Shown: positions 35,002 to 47,273, counted from the stretch's first letter. The stretch is 64,000 bases of DNA from Alcanivorax sp. (GCF_002726155.1 NZ_PBSH01000037.1:24875-88874), one strand, 5' to 3'. Program-made: numbers and translations. The notes: a model not told the origin generated them from the letters alone.

Positions 35002-35559
35002 ATGAAATTCTGCAGCCATTGCGGCAATCCCAACCTGCAATTCAGTATTCCGGAAGGCGATAATCGCCCCCGTTACTGGTGCCCGGATTGCGAAACGATC
35101 CATTACCAGAACCCCAAGATTGTGGTCGGCGCCGTACCAATATGGGAAGGAAAAGTGCTGCTCTGCAAGCGCGCCATCGAACCGCGCAAAGGCTATTGGA
35201 CGCTACCGGCGGGTTACATGGAAAACGGCGAAACCCTGCAAGAAGGGGCCGCCAGAGAGACATGGGAAGAAGCCTGCGCCACGGTGGCCATCGGCGACCT
35301 GTATACGGTTTTCAACCTGCCTCACATTAATCAGGTATACGTCTTCTTTCTGGGTGACGTGGAAGACGGCAAATACGGTGTCGGCGAAGAAAGCAGCGAT
35401 GCCGGCCTGTTTTCTCTGGACGACATTCCCTGGGATGAGCTGGCCTTCCCCACCATCGGGCGCACGCTGCGGTTTTATATTGATGACCTTGCCCGCAACG
35501 ATTTTCCCGTGCGCACTCAGGACATCCAGCCGCTCAAGCGCCGCCCGAAAGACGAATGA
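35002..35559 (+). CDS. Nudix hydrolase with N-terminal zinc ribbon
   Basis: A 185-residue protein: a zinc ribbon with Cys4, Cys7, Cys27 and Cys30 (CSHC and CPDC), then a Nudix domain with [17 protein letters not shown]. The ribbon resembles NADH pyrophosphatase NudC, but the C-terminal NudC SQPWPFPxS motif is absent, so the nucleotide substrate is uncertain. ATG 35002 is chosen because it begins the ribbon; a longer frame starts at 34903. Confidence 0.85.
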   Translation: MKFCSHCGNPNLQFSIPEGDNRPRYWCPDCETIHYQNPKIVVGAVPIWEGKVLLCKRAIEPRKGYWTLPAGYMENGETLQEGAARETWEEACATVAIGDLYTVFNLPHINQVYVFFLGDVEDGKYGVGEESSDAGLFSLDDIPWDELAFPTIGRTLRFYIDDLARNDFPVRTQDIQPLKRRPKDE

Positions 35560-35577
35560 CCGGAGCCCAGGTAGCTA

Positions 35578-35922
35578 TCAGTGCGTGCCCGGCAGCGGTT
35601 CCAGCTTCCACAAATCGATAGCAGGTTCTTCATAGGGGTGCGACAGGCGTAATGCACTGATAACTGCTTGCAGGCACGCGCCCAGGCAAAGCGTCTCCAC
35701 CCGGTACTCTTCCACCACTTCCACCTGATCATGCTGACCGAGAAAGGGCTGACTTCCTGACAGGGGCCGGAACTGCCCCTGGCCCAACGTCTGAAAGCTG
35801 CAATGGTCGTAATCGCCCAGATGCCCGGCGCCAGCCTCGAAAATGGCCGTTTTGACCTGTTCCACATGGCTCAAGGGCACGTAAAAGCACAACTTGTAAT
35901 GTTGATCACTGGCCTCTGTCAT
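35578..35922 (-). CDS. YqfO/NIF3 C-terminal-like (CutA-fold) protein
   Basis: A 114-residue stand-alone version of the domain inserted in NIF3/YqfO proteins: YKLCFYVPLSHVEQVKTAIFEAGAGHLGDYDHCSFQ and LRLSHPYEEPAIDLW are characteristic. The fold is that of CutA and PII; small-molecule or metal binding is plausible, but the function is unknown. GGAGG lies five bases before the ATG. It is convergent with the Nudix gene. Confidence 0.85.
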   Translation of the reverse strand: MTEASDQHYKLCFYVPLSHVEQVKTAIFEAGAGHLGDYDHCSFQTLGQGQFRPLSGSQPFLGQHDQVEVVEEYRVETLCLGACLQAVISALRLSHPYEEPAIDLWKLEPLPGTH

Positions 35923-35946
35923 CCTTGCCTCCCTGTGCGTTGAAGG

Positions 35947-36660
35947 TTACGACACCACCTCAGTATCTGGCGATGGCGCAGACGAGAATTCCGGTTTCAA
36001 CGCATACTCGCCATGGGCCGAAATCCAGATTCCTTCTGCCGAAACCGTTTGCTCGCCATTCACCCAGACACTGCCTTCACAGCGCAATTTTCGGCGCTCC
36101 AGCGAAACCAGTCGTGCTTCGAAATCCACCGGCGCATTCAACGGTGTCGCTGCCAGATAGCGAATATTCAAGGTGCCAGTCATGCCGATCTGGCGAACAT
36201 AATCCTGTGTCTTGGCCATCAGCATATCCAATGCCAGCGCCAGCACGCCACCGTGGACCCGCCCGGGCGGCCCCTGAAACACCGAGCCAAACGTGGCCCG
36301 ACCACGGACACAGTCGCCATCGAGCCACAGCTCCAGCGGCGGCGATAGCGGCGACGCCTTACCAGACAGAATTTCGAAATCCACCAGGTCGGTGACGTCA
36401 TCACCACTGCCCTGCCCGGCCAGCAGACGCTGCAAAATTTCGCTGTAATCGCGCTGCCCTTCCTGCTGCAATGCCTGACGCAACTGCTGAACCTGGGCGA
36501 TATAGTCCTGCAATTTATCCTGCGACGCATCCAGCCTTAGCACCTGTTCAGTGAGGCCTGCCAGCTCTTTGCCCAGCTGACGATGCAACTGTGCCCGAGT
36601 TGAAGGTTCCGGCGTTTCCGCCACACGAATATCGCGAAAATGATAGGTCGTTTCCGTCAT
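35947..36660 (-). CDS. PaaI-type hotdog-fold thioesterase, copy 2
   Basis: A 237-residue protein with a long N-terminal helical region (to about residue 110) and a C-terminal hotdog domain with the signature FQGPPGRVHGGV and TGTLNIRYLAATPLNAPV. The family hydrolyses acyl-CoA or acyl-ACP thioesters in the cytoplasm. It is a close paralogue of the upstream gene and starts three bases after its stop, so the pair is one operon. ATG 36660 is preferred to the TTG one codon earlier. Confidence 0.85.
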   Translation of the reverse strand: MTETTYHFRDIRVAETPEPSTRAQLHRQLGKELAGLTEQVLRLDASQDKLQDYIAQVQQLRQALQQEGQRDYSEILQRLLAGQGSGDDVTDLVDFEILSGKASPLSPPLELWLDGDCVRGRATFGSVFQGPPGRVHGGVLALALDMLMAKTQDYVRQIGMTGTLNIRYLAATPLNAPVDFEARLVSLERRKLRCEGSVWVNGEQTVSAEGIWISAHGEYALKPEFSSAPSPDTEVVS

Positions 36661-36663
36661 CAA

Positions 36664-37329
36664 TTACCCCAGACTCTTGGGTGTCAACCAGACACCTTCT
36701 GCGCTGACGGTCTGGGTGTCCCCGTGCCAGATGCCGCCCTCTACAAAAATTTTCCGCCCTTCCTGGCCAGTAATGTGCGCCCGACATTCAATCGGCACTT
36801 CTATGGGTGTCGCTGCCAGATAACGAATATTCAGTGTACCGGTGACGCCCAAACGAAACGCGGCATGCAGCGCACGGGAGAGCCCCGCATCCAGCAGCCA
36901 GGCGATCACACCGCCATGCACCCGTCCCGGCGGCCCCTGATACTGAAGCCCCAGACTGACTTCTCCACGGATACCATCCTGATCTTCCTGCAGCCACAGC
37001 ACCTGAGGAGCGATCGGGTTGGACGGGCCGCCCACCGGGTCGTAATCCATCATGTGATAGATATCGTCTGCGGTCGCTTTACCGGTAAACAGTTTTCGAT
37101 TCGCTTCACGGGTATCACGACGCTCCGGTGTGCCCACCGTTTCCACCATGGCTTCCAGTTGCTCTGCCCAACCGGCGAGGGTTGCTTCATCCGCTTCTGC
37201 ACGAATCAACCGCTCGGCCAGTAATTGCATGGCCGCACTGATACGGCGGCGTTGTGCAAAATCACTGGGCACAGGCTCGGTTTTATAGGCCTTTTGCAAT
37301 TCAAAAGGCCCGAAGGTTTTTTCAGACAC
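36664..37329 (-). CDS. PaaI-type hotdog-fold thioesterase, copy 1
   Basis: A 221-residue paralogue of the next gene, with the same layout and motif (YQGPPGRVHGGV, TGTLNIRYLAATPIEVPI). Start is GTG 37329. A PsrA-type box lies 34 bases upstream, which suggests control by long-chain fatty acids and fits a role in acyl-CoA hydrolysis. The two copies differ most in their N-terminal halves. Confidence 0.85.
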   Translation of the reverse strand: MSEKTFGPFELQKAYKTEPVPSDFAQRRRISAAMQLLAERLIRAEADEATLAGWAEQLEAMVETVGTPERRDTREANRKLFTGKATADDIYHMMDYDPVGGPSNPIAPQVLWLQEDQDGIRGEVSLGLQYQGPPGRVHGGVIAWLLDAGLSRALHAAFRLGVTGTLNIRYLAATPIEVPIECRAHITGQEGRKIFVEGGIWHGDTQTVSAEGVWLTPKSLG

Positions 37330-37336
37330 AGATCAC

Positions 37337-37357
37337 CAATGAATAATTAACAACGAA
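37337..37357. repeat. Heptad array, NAATNAA units (three)
   Basis: Units CAATGAA, TAATTAA and a third at 37351, exactly seven apart. It is the reverse complement of the type at 37465-37499 and overlaps the leader of the thioesterase operon. Confidence 0.6.
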
Positions 37358-37362
37358 AGAAT

Positions 37363-37378
37363 TCAAACAATCGTTTGA
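37363..37378. promoter_or_regulatory. PsrA-type operator upstream of thioesterase operon
   Basis: TCAAAC-AATC-GTTTGA, a perfect six-base inverted repeat containing CAAAC-N4-GTTTG, 34 bases before the GTG start. Same half-sites and spacing as the box at 34688-34705. Confidence 0.6.
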
Positions 37379-37423
37379 TTCTGAGGGGAGAGACTCTGTA
37401 GCTCAAGCTCATAAAAGGACATA

Positions 37424-37459
37424 AAAAAGGCGGAAAGGGTCAGCCCGTTTCCGCCTTTA
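37424..37459 (-). terminator. Terminator of purL
   Basis: Arms AAAGGCGGAAA (37426-37436) and TTTCCGCCTTT (37448-37458) with an 11-base loop and A tract, 43 bases after the purL stop on the minus strand. Confidence 0.8.
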
Positions 37460-37464
37460 TGTTT

Positions 37465-37499
37465 CGTTATTAATTATGAGTTATTCATTATTAATTGCT
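37465..37499. repeat. Heptad array, NNTTATT units (five)
   Basis: Units begin at 37465, 37472, 37479, 37486 and 37493, with core TTATT (variants TTATG and TTGCT) and variable pairs CG, AA, AG, CA and AA. It ends at the purL stop codon. Confidence 0.8.
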
Positions 37500-37501
37500 G
37501 T

Positions 37502-41392
<3,891 letters not shown>

Positions 41393-41814
41393 AGTGCGCC
41401 TTATATGATTACCAATGGGGATTGAGGGGTGCCAGATGTTCAGGGCATTTATTCAGGTTGGCAATGATACGGGATTTGCTCGCCGCTCGCAGCCTCTCAA
41501 GCCGCCCAATTACACCGTAATCTACCCGCCTGCCCGCCCTCTCTCACCCTGGCATCAGGCCGTAGCAAATCACCTACGACTGACGCCTTATACGCAAATT
41601 AATGCTCTCTTCCTGACTTTTAAAAATTGTGCAAAAAAGGAGCAATTGTTCGACAAAGCTTTACAGAACAGCCATTTGCCGATGATAGAGTTGCGCCGCA
41701 ATTACGTGATATAGATCACAAGTAAGGCATCATCGTGAAGGCATAGGGCCTTCCACCGGTCGGCGGTAAGCAGTATCGACCTGTCTGGACAACCTGACAG
41801 AGGTACCACCAAGG
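41393..41814. other. Divergent promoter region purL/mltF
   Basis: A 422-base gap without a supported gene; an open frame at 41415-41714 has no ribosome site and no family features. It becomes AT-rich after 41570 and carries a CRP-like site at 41705-41720. The promoters of both genes lie here. No PurR-type operator seen. Confidence 0.6.
41705..41720. promoter_or_regulatory. CRP/Vfr-like site upstream of mltF
   Basis: CGTGA-TATAGA-TCACA matches the CRP consensus TGTGA-N6-TCACA at nine of ten positions and is centred about 102 bases before the mltF start. The core TGAT-N4-ATCA also resembles an FNR/ANR site, so the regulator is not certain. Confidence 0.5.
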
Positions 41815-43218
41815 ATGACGGTTTTCTTTCGACACAGTAAGCATTTGCTCGCCTCCCTGGCGCTATTCAGCGTACTGGGGCTGATGCTCGCTATGCGTCC
41901 CACCCCCTCCGCCATGGAGCGTGTTATCGCCCGTGGAGAGCTGGTGGTGCTAACCCGTCCATCCAACACCACCTATTATGAAGACCAGCATGGCTTCACC
42001 GGCATGGAGTACGAGCTGGCCAAGGGCTTTGCCGACAGCCTGGGCGTGGAACTGCGTATCCTGGAATCTGACGACCTGTCCTACATTCGCTACGCAATTC
42101 GCAAGGGCACAGCAGATATTGCCGCCGCCGGCCTGGTCGCCACTGCAGAGCGCAGCGAAAGCCTGCGCTTCAGCACTCGCTACCAGAACATCGATACCCT
42201 GCTGGTGCGCCGCCTGAGCAGCCCGCGAATTACCGACCTGAGCGAGCTGGACGACCAGAAAGTAGCCGTGAGCGCCGGCTCCAGCCACGCCGAGCTGCTG
42301 GTCAAGGCACAACTGGACAACCCCGAGCTGACCTTCCAGGAAGTGGAAAACGCCACGCCTGAGCAGCTGCTGGCGCTGGTGGAAGACGGCCAGGTCGACT
42401 ACACCCTGATCAATTCCAACAGCTACGCTCTGCAACGTGCGCTCTGGCCTGACCTGATTGCCGATTACACCGTCGCCACCGACATGCCGCTGGCCTGGGC
42501 CTTTAACCCGAAAGATGACAAAAGCCTGTATATGGAAGCGCAGCGCTACCTGACCCAGGCCAAGGCGGACGGCACCACGGCCAAGCTGGAAGACCGTTTC
42601 TACGGGCATGTGGAACAGTTCAACCTGTACGCGGCACGCAGCTTCATGCGTCACCTGGACGACCGCCTGCCGCTGTATGAAGGGCTGTTCAAGGAAGCCG
42701 AAGACAGCAGCGGCTTTGACTGGCGCCTGCTGGCCGCCCTGGCTTACCAGGAGTCTCTGTGGGATCCCCAGGCCATCTCCCCCACCGGGGTCAAGGGCCT
42801 GATGATGCTCACCAACGATACCGCTCGCCAGATGGGCATCAGCGACCGCACCGATCCGTCACAGAGCATCAGTGCCGGCGCCGCCTACCTGCGCCGCACC
42901 CATGCGCGGATTCCCGACCGCATTCCCGAACCCAGCCGCACCTGGATGGCGCTGGCCGCCTACAACGTGGGCTTTGGTCATCTGGAAGATGCCCGCGTGC
43001 TGACCCAACGCCAGGGCGGCGACCCGGACAACTGGCAGGACGTGAAACAGCGCCTGCCACTGCTGGGCAAATCCGCCTACGCGGACCAGCTTCGCTACGG
43101 CAACGCCCGGGGCGGCCAGGCGGTGGTTTACGTGCGCCATATCCGTCGCTATTACGACCTGCTGGTGTGGGCGGAAAATTCCCGACGCCGCGATAACACT
43201 CTCATCGCGCTGAATTAA
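41815..43218 (+). CDS. mltF: Membrane-bound lytic murein transglycosylase F
   Basis: A 467-residue two-domain protein: N-terminal signal/anchor segment (residues about 8-28), a periplasmic-binding-like domain (about 35-265) and a C-terminal lysozyme-like SLT domain with catalytic Glu in LAYQESLWDP and GVKGLMML. It cleaves peptidoglycan with formation of 1,6-anhydro-muramic acid; the binding domain regulates it. The position beside purL, divergently, is as in Pseudomonas and Escherichia coli. Confidence 0.95.
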   Translation: MTVFFRHSKHLLASLALFSVLGLMLAMRPTPSAMERVIARGELVVLTRPSNTTYYEDQHGFTGMEYELAKGFADSLGVELRILESDDLSYIRYAIRKGTADIAAAGLVATAERSESLRFSTRYQNIDTLLVRRLSSPRITDLSELDDQKVAVSAGSSHAELLVKAQLDNPELTFQEVENATPEQLLALVEDGQVDYTLINSNSYALQRALWPDLIADYTVATDMPLAWAFNPKDDKSLYMEAQRYLTQAKADGTTAKLEDRFYGHVEQFNLYAARSFMRHLDDRLPLYEGLFKEAEDSSGFDWRLLAALAYQESLWDPQAISPTGVKGLMMLTNDTARQMGISDRTDPSQSISAGAAYLRRTHARIPDRIPEPSRTWMALAAYNVGFGHLEDARVLTQRQGGDPDNWQDVKQRLPLLGKSAYADQLRYGNARGGQAVVYVRHIRRYYDLLVWAENSRRRDNTLIALN

Positions 43219-43223
43219 GAGGC

Positions 43224-43251
43224 AACAACGAGGCACGCGTAACGCAACCCT
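43224..43251. repeat. Weak heptad array
   Basis: AACAACG, AGGCACG and a third unit ending ACG at 43244 are seven apart, followed by a degenerate fourth. It follows the mltF stop codon. Confidence 0.4.
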
Positions 43252-43329
43252 GCCGGATGCTGCACTTCGAAACGCGCTGTTCTCAACCCGCTACTTTGTC
43301 GTCGCAGAGTGAGTCATCTCAGAGTCGTC

Positions 43330-44175
43330 TCAGAACAACCCTGGCTGACTCACCTGCTGCCCCAACGACAACGGTGCAAGCCACGGCAAACGTTCCGCCA
43401 GCATGTCGTGCCACAAGGTAGCCAGGGCCAGCGCATCACCATTATCCGGCATGTGAATAAACACATAAGGCTGCTTGCCCGCTTCGATCCAGCACATCAC
43501 CCGCTCAACCCAGGGCGCCAGAAAGAGCCGGTTGGCCTGCAAATCCGGGTGGCCCACATACCGAATCACCGGCGCCGCCTCACCCGGCAACATATGTACC
43601 GGCAACCTTGGCTTCTTGCGCTGGGCCTCCCGTGTAGCCGGGTCCTCTGCACTGGCGGCAAACAACGCCCGGCTATCAAAACAAACCCGCGCAAGGTTGC
43701 GTTCCAGCAAGCCACGATTAAGCGCCCTTTCCACTTCGCCCTTGGCGAAAAAATCCCGGTGACGCACCTCGACCGTACAATCCAGCGATGCCGGCAACGC
43801 CTCTAGAAACCGCCACAGATCCGCCAGATTCGATGGACCGAAGGCCGCAGGCAATTGCAGCAGGAATGGACCCAGCACATCGTTCAGCGGAGCCAGTCTG
43901 TCCACAAATGCCCTTACCGGCTCCTTGCCGCCCCGCAACAAATCATCGTGGGTAATCTGCCGGGGAAACTTGAACAGGAACCGGAACCCCGCCGGTACCT
44001 GGGCGCGCCATTGCTCACACTGACCGGGCGAGGGCGTGGCATAAAAAGACGTATTGCCCTCGACCGCATTGAACACCCGGCTATAACGCCCCAAGGGGCT
44101 GTTGCCAGCAGGCAAGCGCCCATCCCAGGCAGGATGCTGCCACTGCGGGCACCCCAGAAAATAAGGCGGCTTCAT
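43330..44175 (-). CDS. DUF72 (YecE-like) family protein
   Basis: A 281-residue TIM-barrel-like DUF72 protein: GCPQWQHPAWDG at the start, VEGNTSFYATPSP, FLFKFPRQITHD and LLQLPAAFGPS are typical, as is the TVEVRHRDFF segment. Function unknown; structural work places the family near endonuclease IV-like barrels. Its start overlaps the upstream gene by four bases (ATGA). Confidence 0.9.
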   Translation of the reverse strand: MKPPYFLGCPQWQHPAWDGRLPAGNSPLGRYSRVFNAVEGNTSFYATPSPGQCEQWRAQVPAGFRFLFKFPRQITHDDLLRGGKEPVRAFVDRLAPLNDVLGPFLLQLPAAFGPSNLADLWRFLEALPASLDCTVEVRHRDFFAKGEVERALNRGLLERNLARVCFDSRALFAASAEDPATREAQRKKPRLPVHMLPGEAAPVIRYVGHPDLQANRLFLAPWVERVMCWIEAGKQPYVFIHMPDNGDALALATLWHDMLAERLPWLAPLSLGQQVSQPGLF

Positions 44176-44633
44176 GCAACACCGGAGTAGAAATGGTGCT
44201 CCCGGAGAACCCTGCGCACCTGTTCTACGCGGGCATTACTGAGCTGGCGATAGTCAGGGTAAGGCGTTAACAGCAAGCGCCTTTGCGGGTCCACAGCAAT
44301 CTCCGGAGCACCGTGCAATGGCCGGGCACGGTGCCGCAAGCCGGCAAAGCGCAGCAGGTTTTCCTTGCCACCGATCCAGTGCCAGCAAGGCCTCTGAGCC
44401 AACACCGGCGCGAAACACAGCGCCGCCTCCTGAAACAGCGCTTGATCCCGATAGCGCCGCCAATCCTCCGCCACCGGGCACGCCACCTTGGCCAGCAGAT
44501 TCAGGATCTTTCGCCAGTGATTGGAATTGGCCGCCACCAAGGCGCCCACATCCGGGACCATTCCCATGGGCCGGTGGGGCAGATACAGCATCAGTTCTGG
44601 CCAGGCAGCCCCCAGGTAATCCGAGTCAGGCAT
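44172..44633 (-). CDS. Hypothetical protein cotranscribed with DUF72
   Basis: A 153-residue protein I cannot assign with certainty. It contains LMLYLPHRPMGMVPD, NHWRKILNLLAKVACP, a WRRYRDQALFQ segment and HWIGGKENLLRFAGL, which suggest a small helical domain conserved in pseudomonads. AGGAGG precedes ATG 44633 by nine bases; a longer frame running through the tRNA gene is not real. It is translationally coupled to the DUF72 gene. Confidence 0.8.
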   Translation of the reverse strand: MPDSDYLGAAWPELMLYLPHRPMGMVPDVGALVAANSNHWRKILNLLAKVACPVAEDWRRYRDQALFQEAALCFAPVLAQRPCWHWIGGKENLLRFAGLRHRARPLHGAPEIAVDPQRRLLLTPYPDYRQLSNARVEQVRRVLREHHFYSGVA

Positions 44634-44700
44634 TGCAACAACCCCCTCCTGCTTGAGATGTTCATATTCTACCGGGCGCGATACTGAAGGAGCGAAAACG

Positions 44701-44737
44701 AAAAAGGGCCTGCCGCACCGCTGCGACAAGCCCTTTT
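44701..44737 (-). terminator. Terminator of tRNA-Val
   Basis: AAAAGGGC (44702-44709) pairs with GCCCTTTT (44730-44737) around a GC-rich loop, ten bases beyond the tRNA 3' end on the minus strand. Confidence 0.8.
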
Positions 44738-44747
44738 CGTTTGCATC

Positions 44748-44824
44748 TGGTAGGCACGAGTGGATTCGAACCACCGACCCCCACCATGTCAAGGTGGTGC
44801 TCTAACCAACTGAGCTACGTGCCT
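44748..44824 (-). tRNA. tRNA-Val (anticodon GAC)
   Basis: A complete cloverleaf of 77 bases with encoded CCA (44748-44750). Acceptor stem AGGCACG/CGTGCCT, D arm GCTC/GAGC, anticodon stem CCACC/GGTGG with loop TTGACAT, T arm GGTGG/CCACT with TTCGAAT. It reads valine codons GUC and GUU. Confidence 0.97.
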
Positions 44825-44921
44825 AAAGAGGGTGGCAATTCTATGCAGCTTGACCCGTCAGGGCAAGACCCTCGTTGCAGATTGATGGCCATCCCGCAAA
44901 TGGCATTATCCCAACGCCGTA

Positions 44922-45617
44922 TTACTTGCGGCGGCGCGAGCCCCAGGCGGTTTCAATCTGACGTGCGCGGGTAATGGATTCTTCCACCAAGTCCGACTGA
45001 TGCTCGGCAAACTCGCGAATAATCTCCAGGGCCGACCGCACATCACGGCGGAAAATGGTTTCCACCAACGCCTTGAAGAACGACAGGCACTCCTTGATTT
45101 CATCCGGCTCCAGATGCAGGGCCATAAAATAAGCCCGCTGCATAGCCGGCTGCATATTGATCAGCACATCTTCCACGAAGACATTGCGGGCGAACGGATA
45201 GACATGTTCCAGAAAGCGAAAGCTGAGGGTAAAGAAAACATCGTGGTCGCGCTCCTCCGCTGCCACTTGCAAACCGTGAACCAGCTCAATGAACGAATCC
45301 AGATCTTCTTCGCGCACCACCTTAATGGCTTTGCGAATCACCAGCCCCAGCAACACCTGCATGACTTCATACAGGCTGCGCACATGGGCTTCGGACATCT
45401 CTTTCACCACCGCACCCCGGCGCGGCAAAATGTCGATCAGCTGGCGACGTTGCAAAATCAGTAGCGCCTCACGCACAGATCCCCGGCTGACATCCAGCTC
45501 CCCTGCCACACGCAGTTCCTGAATGCGATCACCGGCCAACATGTCGCCATGGATGATTTGCTGAGCGAGATGCTGGGCAATTTGCTCAGAGAGGCTTTCC
45601 TTCGCTTTGAAGCTCAC
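44922..45617 (-). CDS. GntR family transcriptional regulator (FadR/FCD type)
   Basis: A 231-residue regulator with an N-terminal winged helix (IIHGDMLAGDRIQE, ELDVSRGSVREALLILQRRQLI; residues about 12-75) and a C-terminal all-helical FCD effector domain. GTG 45617 follows a GGGGG site and gives the usual N-terminus; the TTG at 45647 is less likely. Ligand and targets are unknown. It precedes tRNA-Val and faces away from the HD gene. Confidence 0.88.
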   Translation of the reverse strand: MSFKAKESLSEQIAQHLAQQIIHGDMLAGDRIQELRVAGELDVSRGSVREALLILQRRQLIDILPRRGAVVKEMSEAHVRSLYEVMQVLLGLVIRKAIKVVREEDLDSFIELVHGLQVAAEERDHDVFFTLSFRFLEHVYPFARNVFVEDVLINMQPAMQRAYFMALHLEPDEIKECLSFFKALVETIFRRDVRSALEIIREFAEHQSDLVEESITRARQIETAWGSRRRK

Positions 45618-45811
45618 CGAACCCCCGGTACTTGTTGAACAATCCAATTAGGCTTGTCCGACTATAGTACACAAGAAAGCCACCACCAAGTGCTGGATTT
45701 GCCAACCATCCCCCGCCAGTATCAAATGCATCAGTGCCATACTGATCCAGCCACAGCACGGATTCACCCACAACAAGAACTGTGACCACACCCAATACCG
45801 GGCGGAGCTGC

Positions 45812-46357
45812 ATGAACAAGGAATTGATCACCCAGTTACCCAGAGTTGAGCAACTGTTCGACCACTATGCGGAGCGTTTTGGCAAACAACAGACGGCATA
45901 CCGCAACCATGTCTACCGGCTGGTAAACCTGGTCATGGCGCAACGTCCCGTCAATGACGAAGAGCTCGGCAAGCTGCAAGTCGCCGCCTTTTTCCATGAT
46001 GCCGGCATCTGGTTGGCTGGCACCTTTGACTATTTACAACCCTCAGCCCGGCTCGCTGAACACTACCTTCAGAAAGAAGGCCTGGAAGATTGGAGCCAGG
46101 ACGTGCGCACCATGATCATGAACCACCACAAAGTTAGCCGCTTCAGCCGCAACCATCTGGACCTCACCGAAGTGTTCCGCCGGGCCGACTGGGTTGATGT
46201 GAGCCTGGGGCTGCTGCGTTTCGGCATTCCCATGGCGCGGATCCGCTTGATCAAACGGGGCTTCCCCAATGCGGGCTTTCATCCGCTACTGCTCAAGCTG
46301 AGCGGCCAGCAATTGCTCAGCCAACCCTGGCGCCCCCTACCCATGCTCAAACGATAA
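45812..46357 (+). CDS. HD domain-containing phosphohydrolase
   Basis: A 181-residue metal-dependent phosphohydrolase with histidine in YRNHVYRL, the HD pair in FFHDAGIW, a third site in MNHHK and aspartate in RRADWVD, the usual order of HD metal ligands. The substrate, perhaps a nucleotide or phosphoester, is unknown. GGAG lies six bases before ATG 45812. Confidence 0.87.
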   Translation: MNKELITQLPRVEQLFDHYAERFGKQQTAYRNHVYRLVNLVMAQRPVNDEELGKLQVAAFFHDAGIWLAGTFDYLQPSARLAEHYLQKEGLEDWSQDVRTMIMNHHKVSRFSRNHLDLTEVFRRADWVDVSLGLLRFGIPMARIRLIKRGFPNAGFHPLLLKLSGQQLLSQPWRPLPMLKR

Positions 46358-46766
46358 ACAGGCCCCACCAGAACCGTAGCGCACCGCCAGGAAAGTTACT
46401 CACAGCTTCTGTGGATAACTCTGTGCATAGACTGTCAGGAACTGCCGCCACCGCCTGCCGTGCCTGCCGTGTCATTAGAATGATGAAAAAATGGCCATAA
46501 TATTAAGCTCTTTAAAATCAATAACTTACAAATACGCACTGCAAATCAATAGCTTAGCCCCCAACGTTCACGCATCGGGTGAAATCAGCATGTTCGCTGT
46601 GCAAAACTGTTGCCCGGGAACAGGGCATAATCGGAAAAAGCAAGAGAAAGGCGCAGCCGATTAACGAAAAACGGCACGGCAGCAAGAGAAAGTAACCAGA
46701 ACGAGAAAAGCCGCTCGATAAGCGGCTTTTCCACAAAACGGTGATGTCAGGCTCAAGCTTGAGCAA
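46358..46766. other. AT-rich gap with DnaA box and terminator
   Basis: 409 bases with no gene. A perfect DnaA box (TGTGGATAA, 46410-46418) is followed 12 bases on by a weaker copy (TGTGCATAG, 46422-46430), then an AT-rich stretch (46485-46550). A terminator lies at 46706-46729. Confidence 0.55.
46706..46729. terminator. Rho-independent terminator
   Basis: AAAAGCCGCT (46706-46715) and AGCGGCTTTT (46720-46729) with a four-base loop, 38 bases after the stop of the minus-strand exported protein gene. Confidence 0.85.
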
Positions 46767-47273
46767 TCAGCGGCGCAGACTGAAACTCACCCCCAGCACG
46801 ACCACCGGCTCGATATCCAGATCATACCGATCGCGCTCTTCCTCACTATCGCAAGCCCTGATGCCACGGTACTCGTCGCACTCCAGCGCTTCCAGCACGC
46901 CCACCGCCGCGCTCACGGTCCAGCGCGAGTACGGTTTCACCCACTGGTGGCCCAGCTCAACGCCAGCGCCCAGCCGCTCATAGTGGCGCTCGCCGCCCAG
47001 GTCGCCCGCCATCAGGCCCGTGTAGAACCCCTTTTCTGACATCAACCCGCGTTCCATCTTGTGGCGCCAGCCTGCTACCCAGCGGAACTCTTCCGTATCC
47101 AGGCCACTGGAATCCACATAATAGGCAGGCATGCCGTAGAAACTGTTCTTTTCGGTAGCCCATTCGAGGTTCAGCCCGACCAGACCATTGAGATAGCCGA
47201 TACCGATCAGGGCATCGTCCGCCGCCGCCGACAGAGGCAGCAACGCAAGGAAGGAAAGCAGCCAGCGACGCAT
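46767..47273 (-). CDS. Exported, probable outer-membrane beta-barrel protein
   Basis: A 168-residue protein with a clear signal peptide (MRRWLLSFLALLPLSAAA) and alternating hydrophobic strands rich in Gly and aromatics that end in LGVSFSLRR; a C-terminal aromatic-containing strand suits a small beta-barrel. Two cysteines (ECDE and ACDS) may form a disulphide. No named family. GGAG precedes ATG 47273 by seven bases. Confidence 0.75.
   Translation of the reverse strand: MRRWLLSFLALLPLSAAADDALIGIGYLNGLVGLNLEWATEKNSFYGMPAYYVDSSGLDTEEFRWVAGWRHKMERGLMSEKGFYTGLMAGDLGGERHYERLGAGVELGHQWVKPYSRWTVSAAVGVLEALECDEYRGIRACDSEEERDRYDLDIEPVVVLGVSFSLRR

Noticed and set aside
41415..41714. A 99-codon frame between purL and mltF
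   Set aside because: No ribosome site, no family features, and it runs into the AT-rich promoter region.
44634..44792. An N-terminal extension of the unknown protein beside DUF72
   Set aside because: It would run through the tRNA-Val gene and its terminator; the strong AGGAGG site marks the start at 44633.
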